64,000 nucleotides of DNA from Diphasiastrum complanatum (lineage: Eukaryota > Streptophyta > Lycopodiopsida > Lycopodiales > Lycopodiaceae). Position numbers and translations under genes: made by a program. The DNA lies in assembly GCA_029204225.1 (NCBI GenBank), contig CM055111.1, positions 28,912,340-28,976,339 of the forward strand. Reading direction: 5' to 3'. The notes under the pieces were generated by a model. That model searched no databases. It was not told the origin of the DNA and saw only the letters and a list, made by a program, of their open reading frames with translations. Shown here piece after piece: positions 32,225 through 43,055 of this stretch; within the stretch, counting starts at the first letter, position 1, and every line of letters begins with the position of its first letter.

Positions 32225-32817
32225 TGTCAATTTTCAAAGAAAAGGACAAATATGATTGTACTATCAATCATTAAGAGTTATTGGTTGATTAATCCAAAGA
32301 TCTATTAAGTTCTAGATGTTAGATCTTGATCTAGATGCTTTAAAAAATGATTTAAGCAAGAGCAATGGATCACATGATCAAAAACATGGATGGGTGGCCT
32401 CACACGTGTGGAGGATAGTACCAGTATGGCCTGTTTTCAGAGAGTAAAGTACATTAGCTTACAAATGCATTTCAATCATAAAAACTCAAGACAAATGTGG
32501 AAATCACAACAAAACTAGAATTTGCCAATGTCACATCAACTTGTTATTGATTTGGTTGATCCCTTTATAGATCAAGTACATCCATGAGCTGTGTACTATC
32601 TAGCAAGCCTTCACACGTGTGAGGAGTGCCTAGTCATCCAGATCCACCAATGGGAGCCATATGTGCTCATTTCCCAAAGTTGACTATTCTCTTTGTCTAG
32701 AAAACAAAAAGCTAGTCTTCCACATTTCTAGGAATATTCCTTATAAAATAGAATATAACGGAATCTTCCTATCTTATCCTCTAGAAGCTTATCCACACGT
32801 GTGAATGGTATCTTGAC
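32225..32817 (-). repeat. probable copia F 5' LTR
   Basis: In element sense it ends TTGACA at the primer site. A start near 32817 (TGTCAAGA) is inferred from the matching inverted terminus. Three perfect CACACGTGTG palindromes lie inside (32401, 32612, 32794) and another at 32049 outside. Confidence 0.5.
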
Positions 32818-32841
32818 ATGTGTGAGTAATAACTCATTCAC

Positions 32842-33660
32842 ATGGAAGTCCAATCTATTTACACAAATTTTGACCGGATTTTTCCAGGTCTTTTGAGAAA
32901 GCAAGCACGCATATGGTACAGCCAAGTTGAACCAGTACGTGTCGCCACCTGGTTACTGCTGAAAGATGTATTTCTAAATCAGTTCAGAGAAATTGGTTAT
33001 TCGTCCAGAATCCTTGGACGACTTAATAATGTCCAGAAAAAGAAAAAAGAATTGCTTCGAAGGTACACATGAAAAGTAAAGAAACTGATCGAAAAACTAA
33101 CTGGTGTGTACCCTATCGCAATGCAGATCGAGTGGTTATTGACAGGTTTACCATAAAAAAATTGATCGATATTGTAGACAAGGAGATATAACTTCTTTAT
33201 CAGTAGTCATAGCGAGTGCGTGAATTATGAGACTTCCAAGTTAGCACGTAAAAGACGTTCTACCAGACGAACTCGAAAGTCTAAGCATGACTCCAGCAGC
33301 AGTGAAGACAAATCTAAATCTGAATCTAGTTCAAGTTCTTCCAGTTTCGATTCTGATTTAAGTGATTCATCAGATACATACACTGATGATACCTATCGAG
33401 AAAAGAAACGAAAGTCCAAACGAAAAGAAGATGGTAAAAACCATGAGGATAAGTCTATGACTTCTAAAGTTGAAAAGCTTTGGAAAAAAACATGGCTGAT
33501 CTTAACAAGAAGCTCAACGATATGAAAGTTCAAATTTCATAAGTTACAAACAAGAGGCCAAAAGCTTCTTCGTCGAATTCAGGACTATGGTGTATGAAAT
33601 GCGGTACATCTGAGCATTCTAAAGAAGAGTGTAGGGTGGTGAACATAGAGTATGTTAAAG
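32842..33660 (+). pseudogene. gypsy W gag
   Basis: IYTNFDRIFPGLLRKQARIW, ATWLLLKDVFLNQFREIGYS and LGRLNNVQKKKKELLRRYT resemble the capsid region of gypsy gag. A Ser/Lys/Asp-rich low-complexity linker (33280-33480) follows, then WCMKCGTSEHSKEECRVV, a CX2CX4HX4C knuckle near 33600. Stops at 33070 and frameshifts break it. Confidence 0.7.
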
Positions 33661-33834
33661 ATCCTTCTCAAAAAGTATTGTTTATTCTCAAGATGATACA
33701 TCTACTAATAATGTCCAAGGTTCTACAACACCATTTCAACAAGGCAAACCAAAGTTTGCACCAAAGAGACACAACCCACCAAAATTTATTGATCCCATCT
33801 CCCAGATCAATGGACAATATGCCAACATCTGGCA

Positions 33835-34590
33835 AAGAAATAGGTTTCTTCTTCTTAGGAGAAGAAAGACTTTTCAACTGTCTATGATAATAATTATTGT
33901 CAGCAAATAATTGCTCAAAAGTAGTATTAGGATGAAGAGAACCAATACCCGTGACAATGTCATAGTCTTTCATCTTCGCTTTTGAGATAGATTTGTTGAT
34001 AATAACCTCCGAAAGTTTTGTCTTCGTGATTTCCACGTCCCCTTCCTCAAAAGTGACTTTCTTCTTTGCAGTAGCTATCTGTAACTCAAAATTAATAATT
34101 TCTTTCGTTTCTGCAGAAATATCTTTTGAGAATAACTTAGCTGCGTCACGATCATAATCAGGATCAGCTTTAAGATCTTCTTTCATTATTGCCTTGTTCG
34201 AAGATTTCTTTTTCAAGAACTTCTTTCATTTCTTTGAAGGTATTTTTGTGTTAGGTTTCGAGGAACTTTTGATTCTCGTGGTGACTTTAAACAACTTCTC
34301 AACATCTCTAGGCCAAGATTGATCAACTAGTTTAAACTTTTTCACTTCGAAGACATCAACCTCCTATACAACAGCATCAGCCAAAGATTTTAGTTTCGCA
34401 TCAGCAGGAGCAGCAACATACTGGTACTTTGGACATGGCTTCAATGGTTGTGGACAATCCGGATACTTGTGGCCTGGTTCTTTACAATTTGAGCACAGAG
34501 GAATAAATCTGATCTGCTTTCATGGTTGTAGACAATATGGCGAAAAGTGTCCTGGTTCACCACAGTTATACCAATTTTTCGAAAAAGGTT
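33835..34590 (-). pseudogene. gypsy gag/linker segment, inverted
   Basis: Reverse translation gives YNCGEPGHFSPYC and CSNCKEPGHKYPDCPQPLKP, two CX2CX4HX4C knuckles, then an acidic/basic linker (AKLFSKDISAETKEIINFEL, VTFEEGDVEITKTKLSEVII). It lies between forward gag and forward protease of family W, so it is an inversion or a nested piece. Confidence 0.65.
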
Positions 34591-34880
34591 TGGCGCACCA
34601 GAGATCGACGTTACAATTGCTGGATGTTTAATTGAGAAAGTGCCGATTGATTCAGGTTCAAGTGTCAATATAATACCCAAAAACACGGCTCACGCCCTAG
34701 GTTTGACGAATATTCAACCAACCCAAAGAAATATCAAATTGGCCGATTCGACACGAAGAAAGCATGTTGGTGAATTAAAGGACATGACAATGTTCATACA
34801 AGCCAAGCCTTTTACAATGAATCTTATTGTCATCAAACCACTTGGTTTGTCATCATATTTTGTTTTAATCAAATGACCTT
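34560..34880 (+). pseudogene. gypsy W aspartic protease
   Basis: IAGCLIEKVPIDSGSSVNII has canonical D-S-G. ALGLTNIQPTQRNIKLADST and MNLIVIKPL follow. This is retropepsin of the gypsy type. It ends at a TGA near 34874. Confidence 0.7.
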
Positions 34881-34899
34881 GGCTTTATCAGACTAATGC

Positions 34900-35550
34900 A
34901 AGTGTACATCAATTCGCTTGTTATTCACGTATGCTGGCTCATGATCTGAAAATCCATATTGTGGATGAAAAGATTGCTTTCTTGCACATAGAACAAAATT
35001 GCACATAATAATCGTCCTAAAACAACTATTGCAATAGAAATGGGGAGCTTATGCTTATAAAGTGATGTCGTTTGGACTTTGTAATGCACCTAGTTCATTT
35101 CAAAGAGTAATGCAGTTTGCCTTCAAAGACTACTTGCAAAAATTCCTTAAAGTCTACTTGGATGATCTCGGAGTCCATAGTGCGGATATAGACCATCTGG
35201 ATCGTTTGGAAAAATTATTTGAACATTGTCGCAAGTACCAAATCTCCTTAAATCCATAAAAATGTCAAATTTGGGTCACTCATAGAGTTATTCTTGGACA
35301 TGTGATATCAAGACATGGCATTGCTACAGATTATTCCAAAATCAAAGTCATTGTTGAGTTATTGCCGCTAGGAACAATTCGAGGAGTCTATGTTTTTATG
35401 AGTCATGCAAATTACTATCGGATATTTATTCCATTCTTTAGGGATTTAGAAAGACCTATATACAAGTTGACTATTGTACCAATTTGGATAGTAGAGGCAT
35501 TGGAAGCATTTGAAAAGTTAAAGAAAGCTTTAGCTTCTGCACCAGTTTGA
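34900..35550 (+). pseudogene. gypsy W reverse transcriptase
   Basis: YAYKVMSFGLCNAPSSFQRV (motif B), FKDYLQKFLKVYLDDLGVHS (motif C reads YLDD; both aspartates are present), GHVISRHGIATDYSKIKVIV and MSHANYYRIFIPFFRDLERP. The N-terminal half with motif A is scrambled. A TAA at 35258 interrupts it. Confidence 0.8.
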
Positions 35551-36060
35551 ACAATTGAGTTCCATCTTCATACTAATGCATCAAAATATGCCATAGGATC
35601 AGTTCTGATGCAACCAAGTGAATATAAGAAGGATTATCCTATCAGGTTTGCAAGCAAACAGCTTACAGGGATTATCCTATCAAGTTTGCAAGCAAACAAC
35701 TTATAGATCCGGAGAAGAATTATTCGACAACCAAACATGGCCATGATCTTTTCTGTTAAGAAGTTTCAACATTATCTATGGCAACGCATTTCGCATTTTA
35801 TACTGATCATCAACCATTACTTTATTTGGTGAACAAGACATGTAACACGGGGCGTATTGCAAGATGGCTACTTTTGTTGACCGAATTTGATTTTCAAGTT
35901 GTGGTTTGAAAGGGTAAACAACACTATCTGGCCGATCATGTTTCAAGAATTGAATCAGGACCAGTTAACATTGAAGTAGATAATGAACTACCAGACGCTG
36001 CATTGTTCTATGTTGAAGCAGTACTTGAGTGGGCAACCGATATTGTTGAATATCTTATGC
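35551..36060 (+). pseudogene. gypsy W RNase H
   Basis: ASKYAIGSVLMQPSEYKKDY and, in another frame, the FYTDHQPLLYLVNKTC-like segment near 35800 and KGKQHYLADHVSRIESG near 35910 mark RNase H. A 38-bp tandem duplication at 35631-35706 and several stops break it. Confidence 0.65.
35631..35706 (+). repeat. 38-bp tandem duplication in RNase H
   Basis: GGATTATCCTATCA followed by GTTTGCAAGCAAACA occurs twice in tandem with three differences. Confidence 0.75.
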
Positions 36061-36129
36061 TAGGCCAAACTAATGATTCCCTGACAAAAGTATAAAAGAG
36101 ACAATTGATTATTAAGGCACAACCTTATC

Positions 36130-36620
36130 GATTGATTGTTGTGGACAATTGTATCGCCGAGGAATGGATGATATTTTGCGAAGATTGTTTTGCCACATGA
36201 AATATTTGACCTTATCATGTTTTCACATGATGGAATGGGCGGAGGGCATTTTTCAACAAATATCACCATTCACAAACTTTCACAATCAGGATGTTGGTGG
36301 CCTACACTTCATAAAGATACAAAGAATTATATTCAATCATGTGACGTTTGTCAACGAGCATGTCGTCCTACACGACAAAATTATGAACCTTTACATCCAG
36401 TTTTATCACAAGCACCGTTCGAGAAATGGGGCCTTAACTATGTTGGTCATATTCATCCTGCGGCATGAGGATCTCAAGCCAGATATATCATTGTTGCAAC
36501 TGATTATATGACCAAATGGGTTGAAGCAAAAGTAGTTCGAGTTGTAGATGCAAAATCAACGGCTAAGTTCCTCTATGAAAATGTCATTACTAGATTTGGA
36601 TGTCTGTTGTGGGTATTTCC
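36130..36620 (+). pseudogene. gypsy W integrase, N-terminal half
   Basis: FSHDGMGGGHFSTNITIHKL, then SCDVCQRACRPTRQNYEPLH is the zinc domain, and FEKWGLNYVGHIHPAA the first catalytic block, with aspartate changed to asparagine. YIIVATDYMTKWVEAKVVRV and LYENVITRFG follow in the next frame. Homology ends before the second aspartate. Confidence 0.75.
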
Positions 36621-36631
36621 TATACATAAGC

Positions 36632-36752
36632 AATTGATTGAATATTCGTGCAGAAATAAGAGACAACTTTAGACAATTTTAGACAATAAGAAACTATTGA
36701 TCAAAAACGAATTTTTATAAATCTAAATCTGAATCATCAATATACATCTCCA
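36632..36752 (-). repeat. copia B LTR fragment
   Basis: Reverse complement of the part of the copia B LTR near 9795-9905, including the ATTCGTTTTTGATCAATAG block. Solo piece of about 120 bp. Confidence 0.75.
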
Positions 36753-36829
36753 AGCTGAAGACATAGATTATCTCTCACCCATGACCGAGGAGGTCTCAAA
36801 AGGAGGAGAGCAAAAGAAGCTGAGAGCCG

Positions 36830-37820
36830 AGAAATTACTAGCTAGGATGATAGTGAGTTACCTATGTGAGCCTACATGGTAAATCCCAGAGAAGGAACGA
36901 CCATGTAGGAGATAGTAATATTTCCTAGGCATTGTAAATAAGTGTAGACCCCCTTAAATAATTTAGAGTGAGCCACCTTTTGATGGTGACCTCTAGTGGA
37001 AGGGCAATTTCCACATGTAATTTCTAATCTGGTGGAATTGCCACTTGGGCTCCACATGGGCAGCCCTCTTGCTTATTTAAGGGCCCCGCTCTCTTGTGAG
37101 GGAGCTTTGAATGTATTGTCAAGTTCTCTTGAGTGAATGAAGAAGATCTTCCACGAGTTCTTGATGATTGTAAAGCTCCTTGTTCATGGCAATGTTCTTG
37201 AGTGAAATTCCTATGAGCATGTTTTGATTTCTTTGTGTTTGTGGATTAATTAGATTTCTTGCTTACTCTCTTGCTTTTAGTTGTGGATTAGATTTCATTT
37301 CTTGCTTGTGGATTAATGTAGGAATCAGCATTCAAGTAAACTAAATAGGCTGGATTTGTGGTGTAGATATTGCATATTCTCTTACATTTTAGTCCTTGAT
37401 TGTTCTTGGGCATTCTAAGCATAAAGAAATGGGTGTTTCTTGATTCTTGGGCTGCTAGAGTGATGTTAGGAGTCTAGTTTTCTTGTTTCTTGTTTCTTGC
37501 TGAGTAGTTTAATCTTGTCATTATTTTGTTCCCTGATTTTAGTACATAGATTGTAGAATTGCTCCCTGATTCAGAATGTTGATCCATGCTGAGCTAGGAC
37601 TGGTTGCATGGCTTGTTTATGCATGTAGCTGAGTAACGTACCCGTTTCTCCCCACTGACAAACTGGAAATACACATTGTAATTTGAGAAAACGCTTCTGC
37701 TTGGAAACTGTTCTAATAAGAAGACCGAACCGTAAAGAATTGTAACCTACAGAAGTAACAAAAAGAAGAAGAACGGTAAAAGAATAACCGTGTTCACAGA
37801 TTCAGTGGAATCTGTGAACA
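36830..37820 (+). repeat. gypsy family G 5' LTR (left end approximate)
   Basis: It ends in TGAACA directly before the TTTGGCGCCATT primer site at 37821. A TATTTAAG box at 37074 precedes GGGCCCCGCTCTCTTGTGAG, typical of a gypsy core promoter. The last 30 bp form a perfect palindrome. The left terminus is not certain and no partner LTR is in the window. Confidence 0.55.
37791..37820. repeat. perfect 13-bp inverted repeat at the LTR end
   Basis: TGTTCACAGATTC and GAATCTGTGAACA flank a 4-nt AGTG loop. The second arm ends exactly at the LTR terminus, next to the primer-binding site. Confidence 0.85.
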
Positions 37821-37822
37821 TT

Positions 37823-37836
37823 TGGCGCCATTCCAT
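37823..37836 (+). other. gypsy G primer-binding site
   Basis: TGGCGCCATTCCAT after the LTR end; the first 9 bases fit the plant gypsy site complementary to tRNA-Asp, and the rest has diverged. Confidence 0.55.
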
Positions 37837-38047
37837 AGTTACACAGACATTTATCCAAGCCAAACCTTTCCGATCAGTGTTGCCAAATCATAACTTTGAA
37901 GTCTCACACACGCATCATTGCTTAGTTCTCGACCGAGGCTTCACGCTCCTTACCTAGCCGAGCTCCACGACTCTCGTCTGGACCGGACCGCTACACACCA
38001 ACTCTCGATCGAGCCACTACTTAAAAATCCTGCCATGTCCTAAGTTA

Positions 38048-38388
38048 CATCTCAACCGAAGCACTTGCTCAATTCTTAACTGGAGCCCATCACTCCCATC
38101 TCAAACAAAGCTTGCTCAATTCTCGACCGGAGCCCATCGCTCCCATCTCAACCGAAGCTGTCTATTAAATCTCAACTGGAGCCCATTGCTCCCATCTCAA
38201 CCAAAGCACTTCCTCAATTCTCAACCGGAGCCCATCGCTCCCATCTCAACCGAAGCTATTTATTAAATCTCAACCGGAGCCCATCACTCCCATCTCAACT
38301 GAAGCACTTGCTCAATTCTCAACCAGAGCCCATCACTCCCATCTCAACCGAAGCACTTGCTCAAATCTCAACCAAAGCCGGAGCTCAT
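38048..38388 (+). repeat. 49-bp minisatellite, about 7 units
   Basis: Units start CATCTCAACCGAAGCACTTG and end GGAGCCCATCGCTCC, with starts at 38048, 38097, 38144, 38193, 38242, 38291 and 38340. Each unit holds two CTCAACCG(A/G)AGC half motifs. Degenerate TCTCAACCG half-units continue to about 38600. It lies in the presumed leader of gypsy G. Confidence 0.85.
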
Positions 38389-39023
38389 TGTTCAAATCTC
38401 AACCGGAGCTAGAGCGCTCATTCAAATCTCAACGAAGAGACTGTATCAAATCTCAACCGATGAGATTCTGTCAAATTTCGACCGACGAATTTTCGATCAA
38501 GTCTCGACCGAAAGGTTTCGAACAAATCTTGACCAGAGGTTCCGTGTCCAATCTCGACTGAAGAGATTCCTTAAAATCTTAACCAGAACAAATCCACGTC
38601 AGACCACAAAATTTTAAAACGACGATCAGACCTGACGAGTACAACAAACATCAGATCCAACAACTGACACCGACAATCTATATCTGACGTTTTTTGAAGC
38701 TATATCTGACGATCCACATGAACCGCCAGCTGCACCATCGTGAACAAACTGCAAACAATCGCACCCAGCTATCATAGTGACCACATTCAAACCACCTCTG
38801 TCTTCAACCGCAACTGACCACACTCAACCGCACCTGACCGCACACCACATTCAAACCACACAGCCGTTCTACTATAGCGCCCGCATTCAACTACAACCAG
38901 ATAGCATTTCAACCACATACACTGTTGCACCGTAGCGACCGCACTCAACTACAAATAGATCGCATCCCAACAACATCCACTCTTGCATCGCAACAGACCG
39001 CACACCGACTGCCTCCACCCTTG
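38389..39023 (+). other. gypsy G leader, degenerate repeats, left part
   Basis: TCTCAACCGA half-units fade at 38600. From 38800 the sequence has recurrent GACCGCA..CAACCACA motifs that continue beyond the copia A2 insertion at 44653-44900. No coding frame is supported. Confidence 0.5.
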
Positions 39024-39278
39024 ACTTAGAATTTGCTTTGCACAGGAACACAGATCATGCTACATAGTAACACGGACAGAAAACACTCTCCACTGCAAGC
39101 TCACATAGCAACTGTATTTCTCAAAATGAAATTACACTGTACATATAGTTGTTCACTCAAGCAACCCATGCATGACCCAGCTTGTCGTTGGCGGGACACG
39201 TGTCCCGTCGACTTGCCTCATGGCAAGGCCAACTGAGCCTTATCCACTAGTAGGACCCACAATACAGTAGCACAGTGT
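39024..39278 (-). repeat. copia A2 3' LTR, internally truncated
   Basis: Matches 44379-44652 from its outer end up to CACAGTG at 39278, where it is joined to RNase H sequence. The purine tract and the RNase H C-terminus are deleted. Confidence 0.8.
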
Positions 39279-39284
39279 CGTGGG

Positions 39285-39815
39285 ATCTTTCTACTTCATG
39301 CCAACTTCTTCCAAGATTTGTCTCAACCATATTAGCTTCTTGTGTTGCACTACACATTGCCTTATACTCTGCTTCTATGGTGGATAGAGCAATTGTACTT
39401 TGTTTTTTACTAGACCAGGAAAAGCAACTACCACAAACCTAAAATACATACCCTGTGGTGGATCTATGATCATCATAGTCACCTCCCCAATCCACATCCA
39501 CATAGCCACACAACTCAGGTAAACCATCACGCTTCTTGTAAATCAAGCCATAATCTGAAGTGCCTTTCACATAATGCAAAATGCGTTTAGCTGCCCTCCA
39601 ATGCGTTGCCATAGGTGCTGCCATAAACTGACTTACAATGCCAACAACATAGCATATATCTGGTCTAGTCGTGGTAAGGTAAATCAAGCTCCCTACTAAC
39701 TGTCTATATAGCGTAGCATCAAATGACTGTGACTCATCAAGCTTAGAAAGCTTTTTGCCTGGTTCAATAGGAGTATTTACTGGTTTGCAATCCTGCAACC
39801 TAAACCTATGCAACA
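39285..39815 (-). pseudogene. copia A2 RNase H and RT connection
   Basis: LQDCKPVNTPIEPGKKLSKL, YRQLVGSLIYLTTTRPDICY, VGIVSQFMAAPMATHWRAAK and [20 protein letters not shown] form the RT C-terminus and RNase H start. [10 protein letters not shown]-like sequence follows after frameshifts. It ends at the breakpoint with the LTR near 39280. Confidence 0.8.
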
Positions 39816-39819
39816 GCTA

Positions 39820-40750
39820 TTTGACATACTTCACCTGTGTTAAACCCACTTCGTGTCCTTTTTGCCACACCTCTACTCCAAGGCAATAATGCATCAGACT
39901 GAGATTTGTCATCGTTCCATGAGGTCTTTCTTGATCATGTCTATCATCTCTTGATTATTTCTCGTAATAATCAAGCCATCAACATACAGAGCAATCAAAG
40001 CAACCATACCATCAAAGCATAAGACATATAGATTCGGATCATAATGTGTTCTCACCATCCCCTTTGAATGAAAGTAGGCATCAATCCTGCTATACCACGC
40101 ACGTGGTGCCTGTTTAAGACCATAAAGTGCTTTCTTCAAGCGACATACTTTATTTTCCTGTCACTTCGCTACAAAGCCTTCAGGTTGATCCATGAACACT
40201 TCTTCACCTAACTCACCATTTAGAAAAGTAGATCTCACATCCATCTAATGCAAAGGCCAACCAAAATGTGAAGCTAAAGCAACAAGTAGACGTAGAGTAT
40301 TCCACTTACAAACCGGCGCAAAGGTCTCCTCATAGTCGATGCCTTTGCTTTGTGCATACCCTTTGATCACCAATCTTGCCTTGTGCTTTGCTATACTTCC
40401 ATCTACATGGTACTTAGTCTTGTATACCCATTTGCAATCAATGGGTTTCTTGCCAACTGGTGGTTCTACTAGGTCCCATGTGCTACGTTTAGCAATTGAC
40501 TCCATCTCCTCTCCCATGGCCTTGACCCAAATGTCATCATCCTTCACTTCACCATAAGTCGAAGGTTTTTTGCTTTGAATAATGCTAGATAAGAGAGCAT
40601 AATTTGCTTCATACCTTTCAAGTTGTGTCTTCTCTCTTGTTGATCTTCGTAGCTCTCCCTGGCTAGATGATCCTGGAAAGTCATCCATGTCCGGCTCTCC
40701 AACAATCTCTCAAACCACTTAGGGAGCTTCCTGTCAGGTGATCGGCTTCC
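39820..40750 (-). pseudogene. copia A2 reverse transcriptase
   Basis: WVKAMGEEMESIAKRSTWDL, DCKWVYKTKYHVDGSIAKHK, QSKGIDYEETFAPVCKWNTL, then after a frameshift ALYGLKQAPRAWYSRIDAYF and LIALYVDGLIITRNNQEMID. The catalytic YVDD is YVDG (near 39990), so the second aspartate is lost and the enzyme would be dead even without the stops. Confidence 0.85.
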
Positions 40751-40839
40751 TGGTGAAAATGTATCCCACAATACATCCTTCTCCTTGTGTTTGTCACCTG
40801 CAACTTCAATCCTTCTTGCACCAAAAGGTTTGTCCCTAC

Positions 40840-41296
40840 CTCTCTAACCTATCTCTTGAGGTTGAGCAGTAGTATCTTGAGATGTATCCTCTTTTTCATC
40901 ACTTGGAAGGTCAATGAATGGATCATCATTTGGTGGTATTCTCACTATACCATCTTTCCCACTGGATGTCTCTATCTTCTCAGCATCCTTGTCTTCATAC
41001 ATCTTGAATTCATCAAAGATAACATCACGGCTTATATGGACTTTGTTTTCCACTTGATCAAAACATCTATAGCCCTTCACACGATCATCATATCCTAGGA
41101 ATATACACTTGATAGCTTTTACATCAAGTTTACGTCTCTCTTCCTTAGGAACGTGTACAAAGGCCTTACATCCAAAGATTCGTAAGTGGTTCACCTTTGG
41201 CTTCTTCTTCGTGAATGCTTCCTCAGGTGTTATATTTGCTATGACAACGGTACGACTTCTATTTTGAAGATAGACTACCGTGCTGCATGCTTCTGA
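40840..41296 (-). pseudogene. copia A2 integrase C-terminus and linker
   Basis: MNHLRIFGCKAFVHVPKEER, AIKCIFLGYDDRVKGYRCFD and KVHISRDVIFDEFKMYEDKD are the post-catalytic integrase region. An acidic linker (DLPSDEKEDTSQDT) follows. Confidence 0.8.
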
Positions 41297-42598
41297 TCAG
41301 AAATCTTTTGGTAGTTTCATCTCAGCTAGCATAGATCTAGCACTTTCCACAATCGTCTGATTCTTGCGCTCAGCTACACCATTGAGAGCATGAGTATGAG
41401 CTTGCGTAAATTGTCTTTTAATCCCACATTGATCACAAAGATCATTGAAGTCATTAGACTTGTACTCACCTCCACTATCTGACTTTAGGACTTTGATCTT
41501 CCTACCTTTCTGATTTTCAACCAATGCTTTGAAGCTTTTGAAGTTGTCAAATGCATCTGATTTCTTCTTCAAGAAGTAGATCCACGTCTTACGTGACATA
41601 TCATCAATAAAGGTCATGAAATAGAAGGCTTTACCTAAGGACACGGTCCTCATAGGCCCGCGTAAATATGTGTGGATTAAATACAGGATGTTCTTTGCTC
41701 TTGCAACACCCCCTTTATTGAACTTCTCTCGATGCTGCTTCCCATATACACAAGATTCGCACATTGATTTCAAGTGATCTTCTATGGTAGGCAATCCTGT
41801 TACCATCTCCAATTTTCTCATCAAACTAAGGCTTCCGAAGTTCAAGTGAGCAAGCCTCTTATGCCACAACTCAGTTTGCGATGGAATGGACGATACAAGT
41901 CCATGTTGCCCCTTGATTGTAGCATTCAACCTGTACAATTTTGTATTGGGCACTCTTACTCCATCCGCAATAACTTTGAACTTTTGGTTTACATCCTTCA
42001 CAAAGCAACGATCATGGGCAAATTCTACTTTCAACTTTTGATCAGTAATGACTCTAACAGAAAGTAGATTTTTCTTCAAACCTGGTACGTAAAGTACCTC
42101 CTTGATCATCCTGCTTTTGCCATCAGGTAGTTGGATTGAAACGGTGCCTATCCCCTTGATCTTGCACACCTCGCCATTTTCTTGTGAAACGAACGTTCCA
42201 TTATCCAACACTTTCATGCTACTGAACCAGTTCTTGTTACCTGTCATGTGTCTTGTGGCTCCCGAGTCAATATACCACGCCTGGCCATCTTGATTAGATG
42301 GCAATTCAGATATGAAGATGCTAGAGTCTTCAATCTCACCCTCATCGACAAGGTTACCTGCTTGTTTTGGTTTCCCCTTGCCTTGTTCCGCCAGGAATTT
42401 GCGACATTCACTCTTCCAATGGTCCTTTTTACCACAATGGAAGCACTTGCCTTTCTTCTTGGTCTTATTGATAGATCCCTCATCCTCTTGAGACTTGACA
42501 AATTGCTGCTTAGACTTCTTCTTGACCTTGCCCCTGCCTTGTTTTTGGCGTGTCGCAAGTCCCTGATCGTCAGTATTTTGACGTCTAGCTTTTACCAT
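41297..42598 (-). pseudogene. copia A2 nucleocapsid, protease and integrase
   Basis: An open stretch of 433 codons, the longest retroelement frame here. CFHCGKKDHWKSECRKFLAE is an intact zinc knuckle. WYIDSGATRHMTGNKNWFSS holds the protease D-S-G. ELWHKRLAHLNFGSLSLMRK and CESCVYGKQHREKF form the integrase zinc domain. The first catalytic aspartate is tyrosine (LIHTYLRGPM instead of LIHTDLCGPM in A1); the second (LKSDSGGEYK) and the glutamate (NGVAERKN) remain. It ends at a TGA after LAEMKLPKDF. Confidence 0.85.
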
Positions 42599-42604
42599 TT
42601 CTCA

Positions 42605-43055
42605 CCGTTGCTCTTCCTGCATCAAGATTCCTGTGAGCTCGTCAAAGGTTGGCAATCTTTCTTTTGATGCTATTTCGCTCACAAACATCTGATAGGGTTC
42701 TGCAATGCCACACAATGCATTGTGCATTAGCTCCACATACGTCGAACTGCTCCTTTAGCACATCCCATGCCTGTCTGGGTGTAACAGCATCACAAATGTG
42801 GGTAATGATGTGATCCTTCACTGACAAGTTAATGAAGGTCAAAGCTTTCCTCATCTTTTTGTCTTTGACATCCGCTTCATTTGGCGGCCTTCTCTCATCA
42901 CTAGTGACGACTTCCCACATGGCTTTCTCCATCAGTATGTTTTTCATTTTGAATTTCCACACTGCATAGTTGGAAATCCCGTCCACTTTGCTACTTTCAC
43001 TCAAAATGGACTCTCCCATGTTTGCCATCACAAAACTGCTTGAAACTTCTGCCAT
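42605..43055 (-). pseudogene. copia A2 gag, internally deleted
   Basis: It begins at ATG 43055 (MAEVSSSFVMANMGESILSE). KMRKALTFINLSVKDHIITH and TPRQAWDVLKEQFD follow. A deletion of about 200 bp relative to A3 then removes the SNLSRIMFLKSKL block. VCERNSIKRKIANL is frame-shifted. The in-frame TGA seen in A3 at the gag/nucleocapsid border is also here. Confidence 0.8.

Larger units (their letters stand above)
32842..36620 (+). mobile_element. Ty3/gypsy remnant, family W (gag-PR-RT-RNase H-IN)
   Basis: Forward gag (32842-33650), then a segment in reverse orientation (33835-34590), then forward protease, RT, RNase H and integrase to 36620. All domains except the start of RT can be traced. A reverse copia B LTR fragment ends it at 36632. 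Confidence 0.75.

Noticed and set aside
33280-33480. Ser/Lys/Asp-rich frame as an SR-type splicing protein
   Set aside because: It lies between capsid and zinc knuckle of gypsy W gag and is better explained as a gag linker.
38048-38388. CRISPR-like array of regularly spaced repeats
   Set aside because: The 49-bp units are contiguous with no unique spacers, and the DNA is plant nuclear; it is a minisatellite.
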